Shown here one piece after another: positions 11,401 to 17,503 of a stretch of DNA of 26,059 bases. The notes beneath the pieces are model-generated. The model saw only the letters and a list, made by a program, of their open reading frames with translations. It was not told the DNA's origin and did no database searches. The DNA comes from Candidatus Uhrbacteria bacterium (GTDB taxonomy: Bacteria > Patescibacteriota > Patescibacteriia > UBA9934 > UBA11717). The position numbers and the translations under genes were made by a program. The stretch covers positions 1,679-27,737 of the forward strand of contig DOMJ01000022.1 in NCBI GenBank assembly GCA_003509895.1, written 5' to 3'. How positions within the stretch are numbered: the stretch's first letter is position 1; each line of letters starts with the position of its first letter.

Positions 11401-12470
11401 GAACGCGATGGACCGTGATGATTGAAGCGTTAAACAATGCGGTTAATACGCTCTATACAGAGTATCCGGGCACGCTCAGAACAGGTATTGTGACGTTTGG
11501 AGGACGTAACTTGTCTTCTGTTGTTCCGGCGGCAGGGTACGATTACGACCAGTCCACGACCGACTGCGTGAACGAGTCATTCTGGAACCCATCATCATCT
11601 GTCTTTGATTGGCCAACAAACTGGCAGGATATAGAAGCCCTTGCTCCACTTCCCGACTCTCGAGCAACGCATCTCAATACGGGTGCTTGTATGCAAATCG
11701 CGCCAACAACGAGTTCCTCGTCTGTCTTGGCGGCGATTAACCAGATTCCAACACCACCAATCCCGGCTGGAACGGGATATAGCACACCTACGGCCGCCGG
11801 ACTTGCACGCGCCAAGGAAATCTTGTTGCAATATCCGGTCACGCATGAACGCATTGTAATTCTTTTATCCGATGGTGTGGCTACTTGTACGGGGGCAGAC
11901 AATTTTTCCGATGCGTGCAGGCTGATTGTGCAAAATATCTACGATCAATCGAGTCAAATAAGAAATCAAGGGATGGATGTGTACTCGGCGTACTTTAATG
12001 ACGACCTCACCTCTTCGACGGCTCTTCGTTACATTCGTTCCTTCCAGACCTATTCAAGTGATTGTCCTGCCTTTGATGGTTCGGGCACTGTGTTGAATCC
12101 GGGAAATCTGACGGCATCGACTCTTCCTCCCTATAATAACGCGGATACAAACGGTCTTCGCTGGTACGGACGATACGAGAGTTGTGCAGAAGATCCAACG
12201 TTTTCCTATACAGGAGATCAAGTTGATTCCATGGATGAGATGTTTCAGACGATTATTGATAATATCATTCATGCTCGTGTTCTGATTGGGAACGACACCG
12301 CACAGGTTGCCTCAACACTTATTGTGGAAGGACCTCGAGTGCAGGTGTCTTTACCGGAAGACTTTGCGTGTCCGGTTCCGGGAAATGGTCAGGTAGATCT
12401 CAAATTGCAATTCCCGGGCGAGGGAACCGTTACGCTCAATAACTTCCAATTCCTCTATTGTTCGGAGTAA
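2481..12470 (+). CDS. Giant 3329-aa pilin-domain adhesin with IPT/TIG, Cys-rich repeats and VWA
   Basis: In order: signal peptide 1-31 (ALA|QT); VirB2/TrbC-like pilin helix pair ~50-135, paralogous to that of the preceding gene; Big_5-like domain ~150-270; Ig-like domain ~272-365; small Cys cluster ~368-420; four IPT/TIG domains ~422-803 (each with SP..G..G and I.G..FG); Big_5-like domains ~870-985, ~1105-1217 and ~1620-1800. Cys-rich DUF4215-type repeats (CGNG...EECDDGN...DGCSSQC) lie at ~1315-1515 and ~2378-2760. A von Willebrand A domain spans ~2955-3270 with an intact MIDAS (D2961-x-S2963-x-S2965, T3104, D3131 in LLSDG), followed by a ~60-residue beta-rich tail. The architecture suggests a membrane-anchored, disulfide-stapled stalk presenting a metal-dependent binding head, for example for attachment to a host or another cell (inference). 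The frame is open for 9990 bp with no disruption. No SD; coupled to the upstream gene by ATGA. Confidence 0.88.
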   Translation: MTIKANYWSLGLGLLGLVLLSAFFLAHPALAQTAADLGLNDQFNPGLGTQDPRIIIANVIRVILGFLGIVAVGIIMYGGFVLMTGSDREGVVAKAQSIIVNGVVGLVIILSAFAITQFVLSTLLDATGANNSVNGSEFDSQGGPPGGVPFGSGFTLKSVTPAGPVPIRNVVVQIALSSHVNPSTVNDNVVVRPVGSTTPVPGTFVATGPVIRFTPEATCPTPNTSRHCFTADTAFEVVIASGLKSSNGSFVNCGFAGCVETFVTGSLVDVTPPTITITYPSSGDSVSTSPDVPMTMSVGDDAGIGLIEGFVDAESIGTDAPMSLAVDYTAIVNWSASGLVPQSSHAMYATVTDLAGQSTDASSVNVIARPDHCFDGVQNFGETGLDCGGEVALADYCGACSGDACTSDEDCSTGHCVNNICVELPQIIDVSPANGAPGNYITITGDALGSSAGTVTFLGDITTDADDLVAGLACSAWSSMEVIVMVPSTPGIYPVGPIKITTVSGSIDRTDDSNGPYLPDFEINTVVRPGLCSVAPVSAQLGDAFAVTGANLGTGGPGTEVYLSSALVSSVSGWTATNFNAIVPPTPVGDKNLTVRVGSEVSNSLHFEVESPDADSAPIISYLSPESGPPGEYLTIFGSNFGASGNVYFVDPITGNEAVGSVDFPDLCTVAAWTSNAITVKVPSEYLVPSGAPIAFGTHNLRVERTPTLVSENVGFGIVSGTPGPGICGITPVSGPSGVVMSIYGENFGSSMDSVTFYNGQAAVVSSWDDEEIQVTVPPAAVTGPVVVNVAGDDSNEANFEVGFCNPSNDTCSTGSRCCANTLSCTPVAVACEVTVPTTNYLFEWVTGPIPVVPRVVRQCDDVNVVSRVVSPSPWDGRSNGDQVCSNAQLSAAFTVPVINLNSTTILIQACTGTDPETPCASVSPTTVPGSFELLSDRFIFTPASPWSPATTYQVTLTTGILAAGPNGEPLAAPFVWTFTTRTSAAPCAIERVLITPGQSTLTEQGNGLVNVDGDAGDVQLIASGIGSDVCVLLNITEPMSWSTSNNVGVPVSPSVSLVPTVAATDTIRIARADNETVGGPVSAIATLIAQGINGLSLVTVNYTDPEIRNFWPNCDTACVNAQIGAEFNTAMNPSSLSAASVHLKQCQTELCQQFVATIPVTVHPLAANGREQVITPSTALAPNTYYRVIFDGTISSSSGVPLTGLNYGDGYSWTFRVSPTGALCTVDHVVTSPASVTLQAIGQRQAFSVTPFGPPDSCSDGGQRISASGFDWSWASSNVTTAFLLGDPTGALDLGAAPGCTSSCVLSGSAPNLPVCGDGYRNTQFEECDDGNLLPNDGCSSSCLWEGLPACGNPGDLYCCGNGTQDPHEECDDSNSMAGDGCSTVCLNEGSASVGAQCGNGSLAYLASIGGEDCDDGNTSGGDGCSSQCLYEGSSSLQPASCGNGILQSTGGEECDDGNALNGDGCSSQCLTEAVLCGPTLSVACCGDDVVNVANREQCDGTEGCTSSCRLAGSSYAYTSPSFCGDGVTGIGENILCEGLGGDGRVDGIQVAEVSVNITSQDVPVNGLFSTQISSQETVSTETDTSALNVQCTCEASNECPTGGVSYACGAASGCCAPRPAFPTFYPTGSDVCRNVEVRVIFDQFIDTNSLSEGQIVAAASATTTPDATIMPTIALRIPSLVSETACTALNGYSYVAKAPVDLPFVPVFVNTFFTRVLSLFQARSAEALAPGCYFPAALVPVTASDHTEVIVRYSAALEADQLYEIVVVGDANPTDSTETGVRTNAGAGLNTPSGEVIGSFKTGSLICDLDLLEVNDATGNGLFLQANSEHTYTVSALSRVNATNVPVTPIPGVYDWNIAWSVPDGSDILAVTGDIVSPSGEVVGAGVTSGQISGDEDVSAIATITADTLHDPSLVHRTVSDSLRSRVFLCEVPWPDNVTTPGVFEAPLSDTAGNDDNLGEGTFWSNFSTLYCRAETAPESALLGIPTAYAQAGILPNFEIIQPVLPPPGVDKEFILRHPTQPEAIGLRVMRNVGVDANNDGDFSDTNDVPGFLPIGQWYGEQGFNGSPTATVVDGYRAIQDGRTVYVGAANIRSGGDIDPTIFAISYSANASPETMDVYNQLVSNLQFLAGDADPYAVSNTQVCLNSVGDPVANPNGGFFTCTTDAQCIVSTSDLAASCDSSRDKIRRDIARIEDLRSVEGQIVAYGDTHKHCSVTTNLLCLNDSNCPGTESCNADIPLLDAGSFIRGWSVSAWPSWSSELGNTLGTALPVDPVNAFAVCPASDGYDSSSCWNGSTNLFQCPVDSHVYRYQRSGIENVLLSVDLETQTLGNGNLTWTAAPLPIATNTTLTFGNYQVTGGLPTPTTCNGSTYGAGGACGDGVIGELSPGVPEVCEIGQTNTESCTYDFNANGVIESTEVGVRATTCASSCAAYTNDSSGDGVPDSLCIQLYCGNGVVDTGELCDDGALNGFYGYCSTSCDYDAALTLMCGNGALEGPELCDDGALNGQYDVAGAVCAWDCSGSGPRCGDGLINGAEQCDSVIGSWLGALCSDTREPCTTDAECAPGATCGDGNAANDGDQFTYSTAYDACPLIGFCVGGAHPNAVCNPATGALVSSTGACTDGGGICTQFETARSRTCESDTSMITACQWDTWTSCLRQGSCGDGVQGPGEACDDGNTSNNDSCTNTCQANVCGDGFLNPSLESCDLGYSVNGTACVANYGGVCNYCTTTCSYQTVSGGFCGDDLVQPVGGEICDGNAPMYYFDIEATFETYRGGVCYISGAEDPAHPGATCQVLGVCNGGTHNGETCSVTSSVIGNAVWDSPGCFESGDGGSCVVSECESSCSNSCPFNFESIFALAQPWHSFTNAAIPNQGFGDSIELFSYETNGTCSENSDADFRGAACQVNVHCNPIGQSNGTCQFLNGPDYAKVQFPDCRVGAYLLADVDYEFTYPELDVVFVIDQSSSMSREALGDGTRWTVMIEALNNAVNTLYTEYPGTLRTGIVTFGGRNLSSVVPAAGYDYDQSTTDCVNESFWNPSSSVFDWPTNWQDIEALAPLPDSRATHLNTGACMQIAPTTSSSSVLAAINQIPTPPIPAGTGYSTPTAAGLARAKEILLQYPVTHERIVILLSDGVATCTGADNFSDACRLIVQNIYDQSSQIRNQGMDVYSAYFNDDLTSSTALRYIRSFQTYSSDCPAFDGSGTVLNPGNLTASTLPPYNNADTNGLRWYGRYESCAEDPTFSYTGDQVDSMDEMFQTIIDNIIHARVLIGNDTAQVASTLIVEGPRVQVSLPEDFACPVPGNGQVDLKLQFPGEGTVTLNNFQFLYCSE
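6424..7020 (+). repeat. First DUF4215-type Cys-rich repeat block (within the giant gene)
   Basis: Five tandem copies of a ~35-45 residue unit, consensus CGxG...EECDDGN...GDGCSSxC. The copies around 6676-6780 and 6809-6900 are the most similar. The fifth is degenerate (EQCDGTEGCTSSC). Six Cys per unit implies disulfide-stabilised rod segments. Confidence 0.85.
9614..10760 (+). repeat. Second DUF4215-type Cys-rich repeat block (within the giant gene)
   Basis: Six to seven divergent copies of the CGNG...ELCDDG...C unit. They include two neighbouring copies sharing CDDGALNG (near 9870 and 9982) and one close to the consensus (GEACDDGNTSNNDSC). Insertions between copies are longer than in the first block. 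It precedes the VWA head. Confidence 0.8.
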
Positions 12471-12471
12471 T

Positions 12472-13350
12472 ATGCAACTTTCAAAACAACAACTTGGGTA
12501 TATTCTTGCGGGAGTCGTTGGGGTTGTTGCTATTGGAGTGGTGATATTGATTCTGGTGAATGTGAAACGCTCACATCAGCCTCTCTCAATCCTCGTCAAC
12601 CAAATGGAGGCGAGCAAAGACCGTGTAGACAACGCGCGCATTGCGTGTGAATCGGAACAAGACCCGGTGATTTGTTTGAGGCAGGCCGTGATCATGGAGG
12701 CAAAACAGATTGGCTCCGTAGAGGTGTGCAGCACGTTAGAGGAACCTGATGCAAGTACGTGTGTGGAGACGATCGCATTAGACACGCAGAATCGGGAAGC
12801 GTGTAGATCTCTTGGTGAGGAGCGGAGAAATGTGTGTGAGGATTCCGTTACATTGCAGATCGCACGCGAGCAAAAAGACTTCCGATTATGTGAGGGCATC
12901 CAAGATGTCACGGTGCGGGAGACCTGTACGTCTTCCATTACGTCAGAGGTGATCGTTCTGGACCTGTGTGTGGAGTATGGCGTGCAGCCGGAAGCGTGCG
13001 ACTCAATGAAGCGATTTCAACAGGCAGTGGAGACAGGAGATCTCACATTTTGTGACACGTATGAAGAAGAAGATGCCCGACTGGATTGTTTGGAGGCCGT
13101 GGGGGAGGTGTCTACCAGCTTAGAAGAGGGAACTGTTGATACAGATCAAGATGGCCTTGATGATGCACGAGAGGAGCGACTTGGCACAAACCCGAACCGT
13201 GCCGATACGGACGGAGACGGCCTGCCGGATGGAGATGAGGTGGATGTCTATTTTTCCCAGCCGCTCATTGCAGATTCTGATGGAGATGGATTTTTAGATG
13301 GCACCGAGGTTCGCAATGGATTTGATCCAAACGGCCCCGGCTCGCTATAA
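12472..13350 (+). CDS. Membrane-anchored protein with Cys-rich domain and thrombospondin-3-type Ca repeats
   Basis: A 292-aa protein. Residues ~8-31 form one transmembrane helix with a very short cytoplasmic N-terminus. Residues ~45-205 form a helical region with many Cys in a repeated spacing (C....D...C....), possibly a small repeat domain. Residues ~220-290 carry three acidic loops (DTDQDGLDD, DTDGDGLPD, DSDGDGFLD) of the thrombospondin type-3 / EF-hand-like calcium class, ending FDPNGPGSL. The ATG follows the giant gene's stop by one base and has no SD, so it is almost certainly in the same operon. Function unknown; extracellular and calcium-binding by motif. Confidence 0.8.
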   Translation: MQLSKQQLGYILAGVVGVVAIGVVILILVNVKRSHQPLSILVNQMEASKDRVDNARIACESEQDPVICLRQAVIMEAKQIGSVEVCSTLEEPDASTCVETIALDTQNREACRSLGEERRNVCEDSVTLQIAREQKDFRLCEGIQDVTVRETCTSSITSEVIVLDLCVEYGVQPEACDSMKRFQQAVETGDLTFCDTYEEEDARLDCLEAVGEVSTSLEEGTVDTDQDGLDDAREERLGTNPNRADTDGDGLPDGDEVDVYFSQPLIADSDGDGFLDGTEVRNGFDPNGPGSL

Positions 13351-13409
13351 TGATTCAGACGAGCTCGTATTAAGACACGGAAACCGTAACTCACTACTGA
13401 CACCGCTAT

Positions 13410-14192
13410 ATGTTTGATGACGTCCCTACCAACTTACCAACCGGTCAACCAAGCGCAACACCTATTCCTGTTCCACCGCAGCCCGTTTTACCAACGGAGC
13501 CTATTATGGATGAGGGGGTAGAGTTGCATGGGTCACCGGATGGAACCGTTGCAGTTCCGGAGGCTCCCGAGCCGCCGGCGGCTCCTGTACCTCCGACAGC
13601 CGCTTCATCCCCCGAGATGCAAATGACTGCACCGGTGCCGGCGGTTGAGGATTTATTTGCCGATGTTTCCGAGCCGGCAGAAGGAAGCAGTGTAACACCA
13701 ACGGCGATGCCTCTATCAAGTGCCGCACCGTCGAACACATCAAAATCAAAATTCATTCTTTTGATTGTGGGCATTGTGGTGATTCTTGGAGCTATTGGTG
13801 CCGGTGCTTGGTTCGTATTGAGTGGATCCAAAGGTGAACTGAATGTGCCCGTGGTTACGCCACCTGTTAAAACAGAACCTGCTGTGACCCAAGAGGTGCC
13901 CGTGGAGCCTGTTGTGCCAAATGACAAGTTGCCGGAAGAGGTACCGGTTGTTGTAGAAGAATTGGATAGCGACGCAGATGGCCTCACGGATGCGGAAGAA
14001 ATTCGTTACGGAACCAAAATTAGCAAACCGGATTCAGATAGTGATGGTTTGTTTGATCGAGAAGAGGTTGTTTTGTATCGCACGAATCCACTCGTGGCCG
14101 ATACAGATGGCGACGGCTTTTTGGATGGTGCGGAGGTGCAGAGCGGGTATGATCCAAATGGTCCGGGTCGTTTGAATATAATCCCAGAATAA
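13410..14192 (+). CDS. Single-pass protein with Pro-rich cytoplasmic tail and Ca-binding TSP3 repeats
   Basis: A 260-aa protein. Residues 1-110 are low complexity and rich in Pro, Ala and Val, probably cytoplasmic. A transmembrane helix lies at ~113-135 (FILLIVGIVVILGAIGAGAW). A second Pro/Val linker follows, then three acidic repeats at ~185-240 (DSDADGLTD, DSDSDGLFD, DTDGDGFLD). The protein ends SGYDPNGPGRLNIIPE, closely resembling the end of the preceding protein. No SD; separated by 59 bp from the upstream gene. It shares design with both flanking genes, so the three probably arose by duplication and act together at the cell surface (inference). Confidence 0.78.
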   Translation: MFDDVPTNLPTGQPSATPIPVPPQPVLPTEPIMDEGVELHGSPDGTVAVPEAPEPPAAPVPPTAASSPEMQMTAPVPAVEDLFADVSEPAEGSSVTPTAMPLSSAAPSNTSKSKFILLIVGIVVILGAIGAGAWFVLSGSKGELNVPVVTPPVKTEPAVTQEVPVEPVVPNDKLPEEVPVVVEELDSDADGLTDAEEIRYGTKISKPDSDSDGLFDREEVVLYRTNPLVADTDGDGFLDGAEVQSGYDPNGPGRLNIIPE

Positions 14193-14194
14193 CC

Positions 14195-15232
14195 ATGATC
14201 TCCCAGGAGGCAAAACCTCAGAAGGAAACAGGAATGGAGCGCCCAAGCCAGGCGTTCCAGGTTTTTGTTATGCCCAAAGAGTTTAGAGGAAAAGAAGGTT
14301 TGCTTAGACCGTACGTGACGCAACAGCCGGTGATGATTGAACCGGTTGCTCCAAAGATGGTTCCAAGACCGGAACCGGTAAGACGAGTCACACCCGAGAT
14401 GGCGCGTACACAAAAATTGGTCGTGCCCCCAACGCGTAAAAAGGCTCCTGTGCCTTGGGGGCTTATGATAGGTGGCGGTGTCTTGCTATTGGTCTTAGGA
14501 TTTGGTGCGTATTGGATGCTTCGCGACACAACCGTTGCTCCGGTGGAACCTGTGCGCACAGCTCCGGCGCCTGTGATTGTTACAACACCACCCGTAACGG
14601 TGCCCGATCCACCGATAGTCAAAGAGCCTGAACCCACTCCTTCCACTGATCCCTTTGCAGGAGTGGCGCTGCCCGGCCAGGACACAGACAGCGATGGCCT
14701 CACAGATGTAGAAGAAGTGGTTTACGGAACCGAGGTGAACCGACCGGATACGGATCAGGATGGGTTTTTGGATGGGAACGAAGTGTTTCATCTCTATCAT
14801 CCAAATGGAACGGCTCCACAGACCTTACTGGATACCGGTGCCGTAAAGACTATTTTACCGGACGGGTACCAACTGCACGCACTTGCCAGATGGACGCAAC
14901 AACTCAATAGCACGACGGGGCTGGTTGTTATTTCTGCCCCAACGGGAGAGTCGTTTCAGGTGTTGCCGCAAGTGGTTGTGGCGAGCGACACACTCAACTC
15001 TTGGTATGCAGAAACGGTTGCGATTGCGGATCAGCAACAATTGGAGGCATTTAGAACGAAACAGGGATTTGTGGGTGTATGGACGGCGGATCACCTAACG
15101 GCCTTTGTTCGATTTTCTGATGAACAAATTTTGGTATTCACCTATAACTTAGGAAGTGCAACGCGTGTTCAGTATCGCCAAACGTTTGAAATGATGATCA
15201 ATAGTCTCACACAAGTCGAGCACATTTTATGA
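14195..15232 (+). CDS. Single-pass protein with TSP3 repeats and an extra C-terminal domain
   Basis: A 345-aa protein. An ~85-residue Pro/Arg-rich N-terminal tail is followed by a transmembrane helix at ~88-110 (GLMIGGGVLLLVLGFGAYWM), a Pro/Val linker and two acidic loops (DTDSDGLTD ~163, DTDQDGFLD ~184). An additional ~130-residue alpha/beta domain (from TGAVKTILPDGY to the C-terminus) is absent from its two relatives; I do not recognise it. The ATG lies 2 bp after the previous stop without an SD. A TATAAT at 14177-14182, 12 nt upstream of the ATG, could be an internal promoter. Its TGA overlaps the ybeY start by 4 bp. Confidence 0.78.
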   Translation: MISQEAKPQKETGMERPSQAFQVFVMPKEFRGKEGLLRPYVTQQPVMIEPVAPKMVPRPEPVRRVTPEMARTQKLVVPPTRKKAPVPWGLMIGGGVLLLVLGFGAYWMLRDTTVAPVEPVRTAPAPVIVTTPPVTVPDPPIVKEPEPTPSTDPFAGVALPGQDTDSDGLTDVEEVVYGTEVNRPDTDQDGFLDGNEVFHLYHPNGTAPQTLLDTGAVKTILPDGYQLHALARWTQQLNSTTGLVVISAPTGESFQVLPQVVVASDTLNSWYAETVAIADQQQLEAFRTKQGFVGVWTADHLTAFVRFSDEQILVFTYNLGSATRVQYRQTFEMMINSLTQVEHIL

Positions 15233-15663
15233 TCGCGTTTGCAATAAATTATGGGGGATTGAAGGGGGGACAACGCATACCGGAAGAACGCGTAAAACGT
15301 CTGTTGCGCGCCACACAGCGACTGGGCAAGACAGAAGGAAGACTGGAGGTATCTCTTGCATTTGTTACGGCGCACGCCATGAAGCGTTTGAATGAAGCCT
15401 ATTACGGAGGGTATGGCGTTACAGACGTACTCGCGTTCCCATCACAGGGGATAGAGGAAGCACGGGGTTACCTGGGAGAGATTCTCATCTACTATCCACG
15501 CGCAGAAAAGCAAGCAAGAGAGCATAAAACAACCACGCGCGCGGAGGTGGAATTGTTGCTTGTTCACGGGCTTCTGCATTTACTTGGGTATAATCATGAG
15601 ACCCCTCAAAAAAAGGACACCATGTTCCGATTACAGGATCGTATCTTAGAAGCAGCTAAATAA
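15229..15663 (+). CDS. ybeY: Endoribonuclease YbeY (16S rRNA 3'-end maturation / quality control)
   Basis: A 144-aa protein of the UPF0054 family. The zinc-binding motif HGLLHLLGYNH supplies three His ligands (H113, H117, H123); Asn replaces the usual Asp of GYDH. The conserved TDVLAFP (65-71) and LGEI (82-85) are present. In other bacteria YbeY is a single-strand-specific RNase acting in 16S rRNA processing and ribosome quality control. It is coupled to the preceding surface gene by an ATGA overlap and is followed 3 bp later by dgkA, a pairing common in many bacteria. No SD is visible. Confidence 0.93.
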   Translation: MIAFAINYGGLKGGQRIPEERVKRLLRATQRLGKTEGRLEVSLAFVTAHAMKRLNEAYYGGYGVTDVLAFPSQGIEEARGYLGEILIYYPRAEKQAREHKTTTRAEVELLLVHGLLHLLGYNHETPQKKDTMFRLQDRILEAAK

Positions 15664-15666
15664 CCT

Positions 15667-16038
15667 ATGACCAGACGTTCCTCGTTTTTTTCTAGCATTT
15701 CTCACGCACTTAGAGGTGTGTATGTTGTTTTTAGGGATGAGAGAAATTTTCGTATTCAGACCATTTCTGCTGTTCTCGTTTTGTGTGCAGCCACGTTATT
15801 GCAGGTGCGTGTTTGGGAATACGTTCTCCTCTTGCTTCTTTCCTCAGCCGTTTTGATTTTAGAGTTATTTAATAGTGTGATTGAACGAATGGCGGACGGA
15901 CTGAAGCCTCGTTTACAGCCTATTGTTCGGGATATTAAGGATCTCATGGCAGGAGCGGTTCTGCTCACGGCAATAACGGCCGGGATCGTGGGAGTTATTA
16001 TCTTCCTCCCATACGCGGTGCAGTTATTTAAAGCTTGA
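15667..16038 (+). CDS. dgkA: DgkA-family diacylglycerol / undecaprenol kinase
   Basis: A 123-aa integral membrane kinase with three predicted helices. Family signatures are ERNFRIQ near residue 25 and ELFNSVIERMADGLKP followed by RDIKDLMAGAVL, matching the catalytic Glu/Asp and KD.AAGAVL segments. Family members phosphorylate diacylglycerol or undecaprenol at the inner membrane; in small genomes undecaprenol, for cell-wall lipid recycling, is the likelier substrate (inference). It follows ybeY by 3 bp without an SD. It ends TGA TAG, and the TGA lies inside the -35 box of the ftsA promoter. Confidence 0.88.
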   Translation: MTRRSSFFSSISHALRGVYVVFRDERNFRIQTISAVLVLCAATLLQVRVWEYVLLLLLSSAVLILELFNSVIERMADGLKPRLQPIVRDIKDLMAGAVLLTAITAGIVGVIIFLPYAVQLFKA

Positions 16039-16063
16039 TAGAGACCTCTTGGACAGGTATAAT
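16035..16063 (+). promoter_or_regulatory. ftsA promoter (near-consensus)
   Basis: TTGATA (16035-16040), a 17-bp spacer and TATAAT (16058-16063). Transcription should begin at about 16069-16073, at or next to the ATG at 16073. The -35 box contains the dgkA stop codon. Confidence 0.85.
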
Positions 16064-16072
16064 AGCCCAGCT

Positions 16073-17332
16073 ATGCGAGCAAGCCCCCTTTTAACAGGTG
16101 TTGATATTGGATCATCAATGATTCGTATTGTTGTAGGTCAGCGTGTTCAAAAAGAGCACGGAGTTTCTGATATTACAGTTCTTGGGGCGGTGGAGATCCC
16201 GTCACAGGGAATCTCTAAAGGGTCTGTAACCAGCATTGATGATGCTGTTGCCAGTATTTCTAAATGTTTAGAGCACGCGGAGCGTATGACGGGTCAGCCG
16301 TTGCAAAGCGCCTGGGTGGGTATCGGTGGAACGCATATTATTGCGCAGGAGAGTAAGGGTGTGATTGGTGTTGCTCGTAGCGACGGAGAAATCCGAGAGG
16401 AAGATGTAGACAGGGCCATAGAGGCGGCACGCACCGTGGCAACTCCAAGTAACCATGAAATTTTGCACGTGATACCAAAAAGTTTTACGGTAGACGGGCA
16501 GCGAGGCGTAAAGGATCCGGTGGGAATGACCGGTATTCGTCTAGAGGTGGATGCGCTTATTATTCAGGGGCTCACTTCACAGATCAAAAATGTAACCAAA
16601 GCGGTATACCGCACAGGCCTCAATATTGATGATCTTGTGTTCTCCATTCTTGCCACGGGCGAGGCCGTTTTGTCTCAAAAACAAAAGGAGTTGGGCAGCG
16701 TGGTGATTAATGTTGGCGCACAGACCACGAGCGTTATTGTGTACGAGGAGGGGGATGTTTTGCACGTAGCCGTTCTGCAAATTGGCGCCGATCACATTAC
16801 GTCGGATATTGCGATTGGGTTACGCACTTCCATAGACGTGGCTGAGCAGATTAAACTCACGTACGGTACGGCTCTCAAGGCACACACAGATCGTTCTAAA
16901 AAAATTCTTGTCAGTGAATTTGGGGCGTTGGGTGATGAAAGCTGTACACATCAGTTTTTGGCGGAGATTATTCACGCTCGCGCGGAGGAGTTATTTGAAA
17001 AAGTAGATGAAGAGCTGGTAAAAATTGATAGATCCGGTCTTCTCCCGGCAGGGGTCTTTTTAACGGGTGGTGGTGCAAAATTAGCGGGGATGACGGAGGT
17101 GGCAAAGGATGTACTGCGACTTCCCGTGACGTATGGAACACCAATAGGTGTGTCTTCTGCTGTGGAACAGGTGCATGATGTCGGGTTTACAACGGCCATC
17201 GGGCTCATTAAGTGGGCACAGGAGATTGAGGGTAGTAAGAATGGATCCATTGGCGGTATTGTGGATCGACTCAAGAATATGGATCAGTTAGGGAATATGG
17301 TGAAAGGATGGGTAAAAGGCCTCATGCCGTAA
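16073..17332 (+). CDS. ftsA: Cell-division protein FtsA
   Basis: 419 aa from the ATG at 16073. An in-frame ATG at 16049 lies upstream but falls inside the promoter, so it is rejected as the start. Actin-fold signatures are the phosphate-1 loop TGVDIGSSMIRIVVG near the N-terminus, phosphate-2 INVGAQTTSVIVY around 209-221 and the adenosine loop LTGGGAKLAGM around 328-338. The C-terminus is an amphipathic helix (GNMVKGWVKGLMP), the expected membrane-targeting element. FtsA polymerises on the membrane and tethers FtsZ. It has its own promoter and terminator, so it is not strictly co-transcribed with ftsZ. No SD; likely leaderless mRNA. Confidence 0.95.
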   Translation: MRASPLLTGVDIGSSMIRIVVGQRVQKEHGVSDITVLGAVEIPSQGISKGSVTSIDDAVASISKCLEHAERMTGQPLQSAWVGIGGTHIIAQESKGVIGVARSDGEIREEDVDRAIEAARTVATPSNHEILHVIPKSFTVDGQRGVKDPVGMTGIRLEVDALIIQGLTSQIKNVTKAVYRTGLNIDDLVFSILATGEAVLSQKQKELGSVVINVGAQTTSVIVYEEGDVLHVAVLQIGADHITSDIAIGLRTSIDVAEQIKLTYGTALKAHTDRSKKILVSEFGALGDESCTHQFLAEIIHARAEELFEKVDEELVKIDRSGLLPAGVFLTGGGAKLAGMTEVAKDVLRLPVTYGTPIGVSSAVEQVHDVGFTTAIGLIKWAQEIEGSKNGSIGGIVDRLKNMDQLGNMVKGWVKGLMP

Positions 17333-17348
17333 AAAAGATCGTGTATGA

Positions 17349-17375
17349 ACAGAGCTGCGGCTCTGTTTTTTATTT
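17349..17375 (+). terminator. ftsA terminator
   Basis: The stem ACAGAGC / GCTCTGT with loop TGCG is followed by a run of T. It separates ftsA from ftsZ. Confidence 0.85.
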
Positions 17376-17438
17376 TATAGAGTGATGCAAGAGCTGATCC
17401 GGGGAGAGAACCAAATTTTGATGAATACATTTCTTGCG

Positions 17439-17466
17439 TTGACCCGCTTTCGGTGGGTGGTATAAT
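17439..17466 (+). promoter_or_regulatory. ftsZ promoter with extended -10
   Basis: TTGACC (17439-17444), a 16-bp spacer, then TGG-TATAAT (-10 at 17461-17466). The predicted start near 17473 leaves a leader of about 63 nt, much longer than at the neighbouring ordinary genes. Confidence 0.85.
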
Positions 17467-17481
17467 TCTCCCATCACAAAA

Positions 17482-17503
17482 ACTGTTCATGCTGGGGGAG
17501 CTG
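17482..17503 (+). promoter_or_regulatory. Hairpin in the ftsZ 5' leader
   Basis: GTTCA / TGAAC plus GCT / AGC form a stem with one bulged T and a five-G loop. The loop could pair with the CCCC just before the start codon (around 17525-17529), so the element might control ftsZ translation. This is inference from complementarity only. Confidence 0.45.

Noticed and set aside
1316..17250. Many GGATCC sites in the ordinary genes
   Set aside because: Explained by preference for GGA-TCC (Gly-Ser) codons in Gly/Ser-rich proteins; not evidence of a motif.
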